NCBI RefSeq assembly: GCF_932276165.1
Contig: NC_064006.1
Span: forward strand, 1,798,001-1,862,000
Reading direction: 5' to 3'
Length of the DNA stretch: 64,000 nt
DNA from: Plutella xylostella
Lineage: Eukaryota > Arthropoda > Insecta > Lepidoptera > Plutellidae
A model generated the notes under the pieces. The model saw only the letters and a program-made list of their open reading frames with translations, was not told where the DNA came from and made no database searches. Every line of letters begins with the position of its first letter. The stretch's first letter is position 1. Positions 10,397 through 21,303 of this stretch are shown here, in pieces. The position numbers were made by a program, and so were the translations under genes.

Positions 10397-11102
10397 TGTT
10401 GAGGACAGAAATGGACTGAGGCGGAAATGAAAAACACCAATTCGATCTACTTCCTCAACGAGAGGGTATATTGTTCACAAATCACACACACATATGGAAA
10501 TCACAAAGGTTAAAGAAGAATTAAAACTATACACTATTGTCTGTATCACAGTTCGATTCACTTATTTATACGAGTGTCCATATCACAGTTTAATTCACTT
10601 ATTTATACGAGTGTCCATGTCACAGTTTAATTCACTTTTCACTTGTCACTTTGTCACTTCCGAGAGAGGGGGCCGGGGAGCGGCAGTGCCGGCTCGACCC
10701 GGACCAACGACTTGTGAAGCGGCCGCGGCGAGGGCGCTGGCGGCAGCGGCGTGACGTCAGCGGCGGCGGCGGTGGAGGCAGCGGCGTGACGTCAGCGGCG
10801 GCGGCGGTGGAGGCAGCGGCGTGACGTCAGCGGCGGCGGCGGTGGAGGCAGCGGCGTGACGTCAGCGGCGGCGGCGGTGGAGGCAGCGGCGTGACGTCAT
10901 CGGCGGCAGCGACGTGACGTCAGCGGCGGCGGCGGTGGAGGCAGCGACGTGACGTCGGCGGGTCCCGCGGGAGTCGCGGATTCCGCGGGGTCGCGGGAGT
11001 CGCAGATTCCGCGGGGTCGCGGAAGTCCCAGCAGCTGCGACGGGTGTCGCGGTGGAGGGCGCTGCAGCGGGCCGGATGGTTGCCCGGCTTTTCCTTGAGG
11101 CG
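10397..11102 (-). repeat. Outer element 3' LTR, truncated by the nested element
   Basis: It matches the 5' LTR from TGTTGAGGACAG inward. It stops at CCTTGAGGCG (11102), exactly where the inner LTR starts with TGTAAG. It contains about seven 35-bp units with TGACGTC at 10751-10958, against about ten in the other LTR, and 37-bp repeats in its AT-rich part. The 86-codon frame is identical in both LTRs and is not a gene. Confidence 0.9.
10751..10984. promoter_or_regulatory. Array of 35-bp units with palindromic TGACGTCA sites (3' LTR)
   Basis: GTGACGTCA occurs at 10751, 10786, 10821, 10856, 10891 and 10915, with a degenerate GTGACGTCG at 10950. The spacing is 35 bp except one unit of 24 bp. TGACGTCA is the consensus site of CREB/ATF bZIP factors, so the array may act as an LTR enhancer; that role is inferred. 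The spacer is GGC/GGT/GGA triplet-rich. Confidence 0.65.
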
Positions 11103-11321
11103 TGTAAGGGGGGGTGGGTGCACTATGTATATGTCAGGTAGTTAGAGGTGAAAAGACGGGTGTACGTTAAGATGGTTTATTGAGAACTAAAATTACATGG
11201 CAACCAAATGCAGTGACAAACAATGTGCTAAATTAACAGAAAATGCATAATTTAAGATCATATTGGTCAGTAGGTCGCACATGCCTGCATTAATGCATGC
11301 ATAAGAGTTGTACTTTGTACA
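11103..11321 (-). repeat. Inner BEL/Pao element 3' LTR (219 bp)
   Basis: On the minus strand it begins TGTACAAAG and ends CCCTTACA (TGTA...TACA). It is preceded by the purine tract GGAGATGGGAGAA (11334-11322), a good polypurine tract for plus-strand priming. No second copy of this LTR exists in the window, so the inner 5' LTR has been lost. Confidence 0.8.
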
Positions 11322-11612
11322 TTCTCCCATCTCCAGAATAGAATATAGTAACTAAATTTATAATGCAACAATTATAAAAAAAATAATTAAAAAAAAGTTA
11401 ACTATAGAAGTAAAATAATTAAACTAATATGAAGTAGTAAGTACTAATTGCCAAATACAATCTGATTAAAATAATAACTTAAAAGGAAGTTAAAAAGTCT
11501 TTAAATGCAATAAAAACAAGAAACTTCTAAAAATATGTCCGTAAAGGTAAATCACTTAAAACTATCTAAATTATTGTTCTAAATGTCTCTATTATTAATT
11601 AGTCCAAATTGT
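11322..11612 (-). other. 3' UTR of the inner element, with polypurine tract
   Basis: AT-rich, non-coding. It lies between the env stop and the 3' LTR and ends in the polypurine tract. Confidence 0.7.
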
Positions 11613-14600
11613 TCATGTTTTGTCAAATTTTACTAGTCTTTTCATCATTGGTGACGTAGCTTGATCTACACTTAACACAGATTGACTCATAGCGCGACAC
11701 TGATCCACATTAACACTTATTGCGTTGGGCCTCACTGCACTCATTTCAATGTCACGATTGTTTTGCTTTATTTGCCCTTTAATTTTACACATGTAACAAC
11801 TAATCACTATAACTGCTACAACGCCGAAAGTCAGTACTCCGTAGATCATGATGTAGTGATGCAGATCATGCGATGAGACTGTAACTATTGCAGACTGCTC
11901 CTTCAACGTTTGAATGTCTTCGTTGATTTTGTCAAACTGTTTGTCGTGTATTTCCATTTGGAAATCCTGTGTCGGTATTGATGTGTTGATCACCTCGTTC
12001 AGAGGTGACATCTTCGGGACCTCAATTACAGAATTTTGCACTATCAATCTGCTATTTAATTCGTCATGTGCATAAATAGTGAAGTCATCGCCTTTGACAA
12101 CGCAACCTTGATGTAATTTGATGAGTCCGTTGCCGAGTAAGCGTTTTGAAGTCATTGCTCCGGGGCAAATAATTCGTACTAAGCATTCTTTGCAGCACGC
12201 GTACAACCAAGTGTCACCGTCATGTAACTTGACCCATTTATCACTGCAATCAGCTGTTCGTTCCGTATTGCAGTACGTCACGCCTTTGTTTGTTTTTAAA
12301 TTGATATTACATATTGAATTGGACACTTGCATATTATACTGTGGGTGATTAACCTTGCAAAAAATCTGTTGATCGTTTGGGATTAGACAACTCGAAATAT
12401 CTTCTGCGTTCAGAGGGATGATTAATCCTTTCATTACATTAAATGCGACATACTCCGTAGCTGCATAAGTATTTAATACACTCTTTCCTTGATAATGTGG
12501 TAGAGTCACGACTCTATCAAGTTCATATTTGTCATGTGCCATCAGTGGGATTTTTATTTCCATAATAAGATAGTTCCTTGTCAATCGTACCTGTCCTCTC
12601 AGTAGTTTGTAAATATAAATAAAGTTATCCCTTACATCTGGTAAGGTTAAATCTGTAGGTACATGCTTTGATACGAAGCTAAGGTGCTCTTTTAACTGTT
12701 CTGGCGGTAAGAGGTGCACATCAACGTGACCTTGATACATATTTGTCAATGTATTTATTAAAAATTGTTGTATAGCTTTTAGGTTTGCAATAATGCGATC
12801 GGCTGTAGTACTCGCCGTTAACACGTAGTAGAGATGTTCGTAAAACACCTTTGATTCATTCATACGTAACTTGATATCCTCTATCTGTTTATAAATAAGT
12901 TTAAATTGTGTGTTCATTATCGCCTCGTTTCTTTTTATGATATTTTGCTGAGCTTCGAAAATAGTAGTTTGGTTTTTAATTAATTGTAATAGATGTTCAT
13001 CGTTTTGACGGATCTTTCCGATATCTTCCTCATATTTATCTGCGAATCCTTGATCCAGAACCCCAAATAATACATTTGTGACCGAACCTACTGCATTGAT
13101 TAGGCCTCTCTTTCGTCTTGTAATGTGATGAGATTGCAGAATGGAGTTGTAATACATTAACTCGTTCATATCGTGGTCTAATTGTCGGATAATTAATTCA
13201 GAGTGGGTGTCGTATTCTTGTTTGCGGGCGAAGTTTTTGATGTGCATTACGTAATTTTCTATGTCATTGATCCCTTGCCAATAGGTGCTCATATTATAGT
13301 ATGTAACCAATTTCCAGTCATCTCTGATTAGTAGTAGTTCCGATATTTTGTCAAAGTATAGCATTTTGCTGGGTTGCAGTTCTGTGATTTGAAAGTAGGT
13401 AACATTTTCTTGCAATGTTGGTGTTATAATCATCATGAAAAACATAAATGCATAACAAAGTAAGCTTGCAACTGTTATTTTCTTTTTTGTACATCTCGTT
13501 CTTTGCTGTTTATTTTGCTGAGTAGTGTCATCTTCTTCCTCGGTGTCAGTGTCAGTGTCATTTGTCAGTAGTTTTGCCAACTTTGTGATAGGTCTTTTTA
13601 GGTATCCTCTTGCAGTTTTTAGCAAAACCACTCTTACGCGTTTGTCAGTTCCGGGAAAGGTTTCAACCACTCTCCCCATGCCCCACCTGCCAGCGGGCAG
13701 GTTCTCCTCTTTTATGCATACAATGTCATTTATCTGTAAGTCCTTTTGACTCGTCTTCCATTTGCTTCGTGATTGCAGCTGTGTAAGATATTCGTTCGAC
13801 CATGTCTTCCAAAAGTCATTACTCATTTTCCTCACTAATTGCCACCTTTTCCTTATGTCAATTTGCTCAGTTTCCGGTTCCGCTACTGAGTGTATGGGTC
13901 CACCAATGAGAAAGTGCCCTGGTGTCAAGATGTCAAGTTCTGTGTCGGCCTCAGTCAACGTGCAAAGAGGTCTTGAGTTGAGACAAGCCTCTATTTGGCA
14001 CAATAAAGTGGTAAACTCCTCGTACGTCAATTTTTGATTTCCGATGACTCGATACAAATGATACTTCATGCTTTTAACGGCAGCTTCCCAAAGGCCTCCT
14101 GCAGTTGGCCATGCGGGAGCATTGAAATGCCATGTCACGCCCATCTCGCTGACGTCTTTTAAAAATGTAGTGTCAATGCATTTTAAACAATCTTGGTATT
14201 GCTGTTTCAGGATCCTGTCTGCACCAATAAAGTTTGTTCCTTGATCGCTATAGCATGCCTCTGGTTTTCCTCTGCGGGCGCAAAAGCGTTTAAATGCAGC
14301 CAAGAATGAGGGTGTGTCAAGGTCGGTCACCATTTCGAGGTGTATTGCTTTTGTTGCTAGGCACACGAAGACTGCAATGTAACCCTTCAGTGTGCGTATT
14401 CCTCTGCCTTTGTTAGCCTTAACCTCTACGTGGCCTGTATAGTCAACGCCAGTATGGGTGAACGGCCTTGATATTGTCACGCGGGGTTTTGGCAGGTCTG
14501 CCATCAGCTGATTATTTTGTTGTGGGCTATATCGGCGGCACGTCACACAGCGATGAAGCTGACTCTTCACTGTTCTATGACCTGATAGTATCCAATACTT

Positions 14601-17600
14601 TCTGCGTAGGTATGTCAGTGTCAATCGGGGTCCGCCATGCAAAAGTACTTCGTGTGCTTGTTTGATAATCAGCTCTGTTAATCTGCTTTTGCTAGAAAGT
14701 ATGATTGGTTTTTTCATGTCATCTGGCAATGCTGATTTCGTCAATCTTCCACCTAGCCGCAGTATTCCGTTTTCATCTAAAAACGGATTTAAACTTAGTA
14801 GGGGGCTTCTCCTGCTAACGTTTTGCTTAGTTTTCAGTCTGGTTATGTCATCTCCAAATTCATGTAATTGCACATTTCTAATGATCGTATGTAAAGCGTT
14901 CGTCAACTCAGCTGATGTGAGGTATGCCGGTTTGTTTGTCCTTGATATTTTGCTTCTTAGAATCCACGCTACGATTCGCGTAACATGACTCAACTTACTA
15001 TGGCGATATAGTAGCTCGAGTACAATGTCAGACGGCTGCAGTTTTGCTGAATTGACTTGTTTATTTTTAGCTTCTATTTGTATGTTATTGTCAACAGCTG
15101 ATGTTACGATCGGAGTTTGCAGTTGTAGTTCGGGGTTTTTTATCCATTGTGGACCTTCCCACCAGAGAGAATGATGCTGCAACTGAGCTGGTGTTAGACC
15201 TCTCGTTGCACAATCGACAGCATTTTCTTCCGACTTCACGTAGCGCCACGACGATGCAGGTATGGCGGATGTAACTTGTTTTACTCTATTCGCTACGAAA
15301 CTTTTCCACTTTTTGGGGTCGCCTTGTAGCCATCCTAGGACGATCATTGAGTCGGTCCAGGCATGCACAGTGATGTTATGGCTATGGTAATCAATATTTT
15401 CTAATGCTTTTGTCATGAGCTGCGCCAAAAGAACAGTTGCACATAGTTCCAGGCGCGGTAACGTGATAGTTTTATTTAGTGGTGCAAGTTTTGATTTTGC
15501 TACTAGCAATCGGACTATTGTATCCCCATTGTCTGTCAGTGTTTTTATCCAAATCCCGGCCGCAAATACTTTTTGAGAAGCATCACAGAATCCGTGGATT
15601 TCAAAACTTTTTGTCAAATTCCCTACCCATCTTGGGATGTCGAATGCTTCAATTAAACACATGTCAGCTTGCAGTTTTCTCCAGTCCTTGGTTATTGATT
15701 CGGGTATGATGTCATCCCAACCCTCGACTGTTGTCCACACTGTTTGAAATAGCAATTTAGCCTTTATTGTGATTGGGGTTAGCCAGCCTAAGGGGTCGAA
15801 TAACTTCGATATTTGCGAAAGAAGCATTCTTTTTGTCAGCGGTTTGTCATTGGTGTCATTATTTTTATTTTTGAATGTAAATTTGTCTGATTGGGGAATC
15901 CACTGTAAACCTAATGCTTTTGTTGTTTCCTTATCTTTGAATACAATCGGTTTATTTTTCTGATCTTTTGGTAGATGCTCTAGTAATGCTGGATGATTGC
16001 TGGACCATTTGCGTAAATTAAATCCTGCACTTTTTAACATGTTAATAAGTTGTTGTTGTTTTTCTAATGCAGTTGCAATGCAATGTGCTCCACTCATGAC
16101 GTCATCCACGTAAACCTCTCGTTCAATCACCTGTGCTGCTAGCGGATACTTATGTGCCTCATCCTGTGCTAACTGCTTGAGCGTTCTTAAAGCAAGGTAC
16201 GGCGCTGCCTTTTCTCCAAATGTCAAAGTACAAAGGTCATATTCTTGAATCGGCTCGTGTATGTCATTTCTCCATAATGTCTTTTGCAATGGTTGCATGT
16301 TTTCTGCTACTAATATCATCCTATACATTTTCTCGCAGTCGGCTGAAAACACATGTTCATACGTGCGCCATCTAATCAGTACAGCTTGTAAATCCTGATG
16401 TAATTTTGGGCCACATTCCATTAGGTCGTTAAGGCTGAGTCCCGATGATGTTTTTGAGGATGCATTGAACACTACTCTGAGTTTTGTAGTAGTAGAGTCG
16501 GGTTTTACTACCCCATGATGCGGCAAAAAACATTCGATGTCCGATTGGCTTGTGCTCTTTTTCATATGTTCCAAATCAATATATTCCTGCATAAATTTCT
16601 TGTAACTGTCAGATAATTCGGTGTCATTACTAAGCTTCTTTTCCAGGCGATGGAACTGGGCCAGTGCTTTTCCCTTTGATTCTCCTAACTTTTCTTTGTA
16701 ATCGGCCACCATGGGTAGCTGTACTTCATACTGTCCATTCTGTAAACGTCTGGTAGTGCTGACGTAAAGGTCCTCACAGTATTGCTCTTGAGATGTCATA
16801 TTTTTGGCTTCAGTAATTTCCTCCATTTCCCAATATTTTTTGATGTCATCTGTATTATTTGTAATGACGTGGCAGTTGTAAGTTCTGCCCGTACCGCTTC
16901 CTCCTGACAAAATCCATCCTAATTTTGTCTGCTGTGCACAAGGTTGTAAATCTGTGCCTGTCAGCAATCCTCCCATTATGATTTGAGAATGCACACTAGC
17001 GTCTAGCAAAATGTCAATTGATCGTGAAATATTGTAATCTGGGTCAGCAAGTGTCAGATGTTCGATATGCGACCAATTCTTCTTCTCAAAAGTTACGTTA
17101 GGCAAGTTGCTTACTACGCGCGACATGACTAATGCATCTGTTTCAAATGTAAAGTCGTTGTGTCGGGACATGCATGTAAGGTTTACTTTTCCTCGGCTTT
17201 TGTTTGTCACGGAACCCACTCCTGCTATGCACGCGTTGTATTGAGTCCTTTGCAATCCTAATTTTTGGGCCGCCGACTCGGTAATCAGAGTAACTTGAGA
17301 GCCGGGGTCAATAAATGCTCGAAGTGTCATGTAGGTACCATCCGTGGCCTTCACTTTTAACAGGGCTGTTGCTAACATGATTTCGTCATCGCTTCCTATA
17401 GCATAATGTACGTTACGTTTTTGATGGTTTCCCGGTGTAAATGGTGTTGATGTTGGTGACATTTTAGTTGCAGTGGATGTCGTTGGTTTCATAGAAAAGG
17501 CCTTGTGCAGCAACGTATTATGTGCAGCGTTGCATTCGCGACATCGTTTTTCTGACTTGCAATAATTTTTAGAGTGATAATACAAGCAGTTTTTACATAT

Positions 17601-18369
17601 GTTAAATTGGGCCATATGTTTTAATTGAACATCAGGTGACACACTTAAGAATTTGGTGCATTTGAATAAATCGTGGTCTTGGCGACAAAAGGAACATGAT
17701 GACTTTTGTTCTTGAATATGCATTGCGTTATTGTACGATGGCTTGGAAAAATTGGTTCTGTATTCCCGATGGTAATTTTGTTGGTTGTCATTAAATGGTT
17801 TATGCAGTGTCATGTTGTCAGGTTTTTTCTTTGTCACGGGCTCCAGGGCGGTAAATTTTCCCTCTAGGAAATCCATAAACTCCTGAAGTTTCGCTAACTG
17901 ACGCGGCGATTTTCTGTACTCCATGTAGTCGGTGTAAGTTTGCGTATCTAACTTTTCACACAAAATGTGCACTAATATCGGATCCCAATTCATAGTATCT
18001 ACGCCTAGGTTATTAATGGCATGTATTACTTCCATAGAGGTGTCAAATAGCTTTTTGATTTCGAATGCAGATTGGGTTTTTACATTAGGCTGTCTCAGAA
18101 ATAATTGTATTTGTTTGGTGAAAAGAAGTTGCAAATTATTGTAACGATGTGTCAGCAGATCCCAGCAGGCGTCATAATTCTCGGCACTAATGTGTAGATG
18201 CTGTACGATACGCTCCGCTTCTCCCTTCAGTTTGCACTTTAATATTTGCATTTTGTGGGACTTGCTCATGTTAGGGTTCTTATGTATTGATTCTGAGAAC
18301 AAGTCCATAAATGTAGGCCACTGAGAATAATTCCCACTGAAAATAGGTATGTACTCCCTGGGAAATTGT
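11613..18369 (-). CDS. Inner BEL/Pao gag-pol-env polyprotein, N-terminus lost (part of the fused frame)
   Basis: This covers residues about 718-2969 of one open frame. Gag (DUF1759-like) starts at FSGNYSQWPTFMDLF, and zinc knuckles follow (CSFCRQDHDLFKC; CRECNAAH, about 940-1005). The aspartic protease has FIDPGSQVTLIT (about 1070). RT has YVDD (about 1474), and RNase H has HGFCDAS (about 1644). Integrase shows HTGVDYTGH, CYSDQGTNF and GGLWEAAVKS. The env-like region (about 2350 to the end) begins with a hydrophobic signal-like stretch. It has a basic RRKR cleavage site before GLINAVGS, an arrangement like baculovirus F-type fusion proteins, and a membrane segment (GVLTFGVVAVIVISCYM) near the C-terminus. 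Single-frame gag-pol-env is known for roo-like BEL/Pao elements. The 5' LTR and gag N-terminus are gone, so it is not autonomous. Confidence 0.85.
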
Positions 18370-20522
18370 TGGTGGAGCACAGCCTTGAGGGCGGTCTTGA
18401 CGGAGCGGACCAGTCGCTCCCAGGCTCCACCCTGGTTCGGGGCGCCCGGGGGAATGAAGCGCCACTCTGTCCGGTGGCGCAGGGCTTCATCTTGGAAGGC
18501 CGGCTCCCAGTCGGCGTAGGCGGCCCGCAGCTCGGCGTCGGCACCTCGGAAATTGGTGCCGTTGTCGCTGTATATGGTCTTCGGCCATCCGCGTCGTGCT
18601 GCCATCCGGCGCAGGGCCATGATGGCGGAGTCCGCCGAAAGGCTGGCCACCAGTTCCAGATGGACGGCGCGGGTGGTGAGGCAGGTGAAGAGGGCTCCCC
18701 ACCTCTTCTCGTGTCGTCGGCCGACGGTGACAACCATGGGGCCGAAATAGTCCACCCCACAGTTTGAAAAAGGCCGCGTGAAGGGGTCCAGCCTGGCACG
18801 CGGCAGGTCTCCGATTGGTGGGGTTCTGGGCATGGAGCGCGTCACCATGCAGCGGGCGCAGCTCCGGGCGACTCTCTTGACCGTCGGCCTCAGATGTAGG
18901 ATGTGATATTTCTGCCGCAGGTTGTTCACCACCCGCTCGTTGTTAGCGTGCTGGGCGGCCTCGTGCTCTCGCTGCACGAGGAGGGTGGTGAAAAGGTGGC
19001 GGCCGTCTAGGATGATGGGCCGCTTGGCGGCAGGGGGTGCGGTTGCCGCGGAGATGCGGCCGTCCAGCCGCAGCACACCATCCTCCAGGATTGGGCTCAG
19101 GTGAAACAGGCGGCTCGAGGGGGAAATTGGACTCCCGTGGCGCAGGCACTCTATTTCCGTGGCGAAGCTCTCCGCCTGCACCTGCTGCACCCACAGCCGC
19201 TCGGCCCTCTCGACGTGGCGCAGCTCCACTTGCTGGGCCCGCTTGCGACATCGGTCTAGGAATGCGAGCACAACAGCAGTGGCCCGCACCAGAGTCTCGT
19301 ACCGCGATATGCGGGAAATGTCGGGAAGGTATGGGGAAATGGGAACGGCATGACTGGCGTAGGTCTCCGCGCTCTCTTCTGATGGTTGGATGGGGGCCGG
19401 CCACTCCGAGTCCGGTCCCCGGAGGAAGTCCGGGCCGACGAACCACCGGTTGGTGCTCGTGCCCGGGGAAAAATTGGGGCGGGTCGCGTCGTCGGCGACA
19501 TTCATCGCCGTGGGTACCCACCTCCAGGCCTCTGCGTCCGTGTACTCGGCGATCTCTCCGAGTCGGTGCGCCACGAAAGGGGAGTAGCGACGGGCGTCCT
19601 TTGCTATCCACTGGAGCACCGTCCTGGAGTCGGTCCAGTAGTGGACGGACTCTGGCTTCCAGCGGTGCTCCCTCTGCACCATGTCTGCGAGGCGGGTCCC
19701 AATCACCGCCGCTTGTAGCTCCAGCCGTGGGATGCTGAGCGCCTTTATGGGCGCCACCTTTGACTTGGCGGCGGCGAGAGTTACGGCGATGCTGCCATCG
19801 GGGTGTTCCACGCGCCAGTACGCGGCAGCGGCGTAAGCCACCTCACTGGCGTCGCAAAAAACGTGCAGCTGCCGGTGACCCTGTGTCGGGTCGTAGCATC
19901 TAGTAATCTGTAACGAATCTAGTTCGTCCAGGGCACGGAGCCACCGCCCGAATGTGGCAGCCTCCTCCTCCGGAAGCGGCTCGTCCCAGTCGAGTCGCAT
20001 GCGCCACAGATCTTGCAGCAATATCTTAGCTGTTATTGAAAAATGGCTGAGTAGGCCCAAGGGATCGAAGATGGACATAACTGCGCTCAGCGCCTCCCTC
20101 TTCGTAGGGGCGCGAGTCTGGGCTCGTACTTCAGTGGGCACCCTGCACATGCTCGTGGAAAACGCGAGTTGGTCCCGGGCTGCGTCCCACAGCAGTCCCA
20201 GGATCTTGGAATCGCAGCTACTACCGACAGGCAGCATAGCGGGTTGGCGTGCGTGGAGCTCCTCTGGCACGTCCCTCAGCACCGCAGGGTCGCTGCTACT
20301 CCAGCTTCTCAAGCTAAAGCCCGCTTGAGCGTGTACGTGCCTCAACTGGTCCACTACTTCTCTTGCTTCTTCGGGGGAATTAAAACTGTCTACAAAGTCG
20401 TCCATGTAGTGACTCTGAGTTACGGCCCGGTGTGCCAACGGGTGGCTGGCCGCAAAGTCTTCTGCATTCCTGTTGCGCACGCTGTGGGCCAGGAACGGGG
20501 AACTGGTAGCACCGAAAAGCAT
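18370..20522 (-). pseudogene. Outer BEL/Pao pol remnant (RT C-half, RNase H, integrase), fused in frame to the inner gag
   Basis: Residues 1 to about 717 of the fused frame. It begins inside RT (LFGATSSPF) with YMDD at residues 39-42, so the RT N-half, protease and most of gag are missing. RNase H follows (LHVFCDASEVAYAAAAYW, about 215). Integrase has a zinc-binding region, NCGVDYFGP, IYSDNGTNF and NQGGAWERL, covering all three catalytic acidic positions. It breaks at HQQFPREY and continues as inner gag (IPIFSGNY). GC-rich codon use changes sharply to AT-rich at this junction. The Met at 20522 is not an original start: an in-frame TAA lies just upstream. Confidence 0.85.
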
Positions 20523-20527
20523 TGATT

Positions 20528-21231
20528 ACACTGACATAGTGGGCACTGGCGTCGCGACGTTTACTTTCACTCACAAGCACTGGAATATGGTCGCGGCGCA
20601 CATAGTGGGCACTGGCGTCGCGACGTTCACTTTCACTCACTGTTACATTAACATTCACTGTGTCACTCACTTCAGCGTCGCGACGCGAATAGTTAGCATC
20701 ACGACGTTCACTAACATTAACTGTTGTCTGGTTCACCCAGTCGTCCAAGGCCTCTGCGGCACAAACACTGTTCGCACCGCGGACACTGCCTTGGCTGCTC
20801 AGTTCTTCCATGTCGAGCGCGAGGCGGCGCTGAACTTGCGCTTCTTGCAGTTCGATTTCTTTACGTTCGATCTGAAGCTTAGCTCGCGCCAGCTGGGTGA
20901 GCTGCTCATCTGCAGCGATCTGGGCCAGGCGCATGCGTGAGGACACGTCGGAATGGGCGACGGAGGTCCCTCGCGGCCCCGTCTCGCGACCGGCTACCAT
21001 AGGGCGGTAGAGCGGTGCGTCAGACGGCCCGGCGAGGGGGAATGAAACCGCGGGTGCGGCCGTGGATGGAGTAGCCGTGGAGGATACGGCTGGCAGGAAC
21101 GATGGCGCGGAAAGCGCCACCGTGGATGGGGCGACAGAGTCCGTGGTGATGGAAGGTGAAGCTGGCGGCTCGTCGAACACCCGAGTTGGAGGGATCGGAC
21201 GATCACCGTTCTGCGAGCGTGTCACCACCAT
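20528..21231 (-). pseudogene. Outer BEL/Pao gag N-terminal remnant
   Basis: Starts MVVTRSQNGDRPIPP about 50 bp after the primer site. It has a Ser/Ala/Pro-rich stretch, then a Leu/Glu/Gln-rich helix likely to form a coiled coil (QLTQLARAKLQIERKEIEL), then repeated SERRDA/SKRRDASAHY units. At about 20528 it runs into RT sequence in the wrong frame (INAFRCYQF), so the 283-residue frame ending at 20380 is not a natural protein. This marks a second internal deletion covering the rest of gag, protease and the RT N-half. Confidence 0.75.
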
Positions 21232-21282
21232 TTTTAAACTTCACTGCACTTCACGAAACTTCACTGACACTTCACTGACTCT

Positions 21283-21300
21283 ATCCGGCTCGAAGGACCA
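21283..21300 (-). other. Primer binding site complementary to the tRNA-Tyr 3' end
   Basis: On the minus strand, TGGTCCTTCGAGCCGGAT lies three bases after the 5' LTR end (CCTCAACA GTT). Its complement, ATCCGGCTCGAAGGACCA, matches the 3' end of eukaryotic tRNA-Tyr including CCA. The tRNA identity is from memory. Confidence 0.8.
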
Positions 21301-21303
21301 AAC

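Noticed and set aside
10494..10754. 86-codon frame, identical at 21401-21661
   Set aside because: It lies in the two LTRs and runs into GGC repeats; identity reflects LTR duplication, not a gene.
18266..19738. Several 60-233-codon GC-rich frames on both strands over the outer pol
   Set aside because: Shadow frames of the long BEL/Pao reading frame, caused by GC-rich codon use.
11613..20522. Host gene with a very long exon
   Set aside because: The domain order is retroelement gag-pol-env, with LTRs, primer site and target duplications around it.
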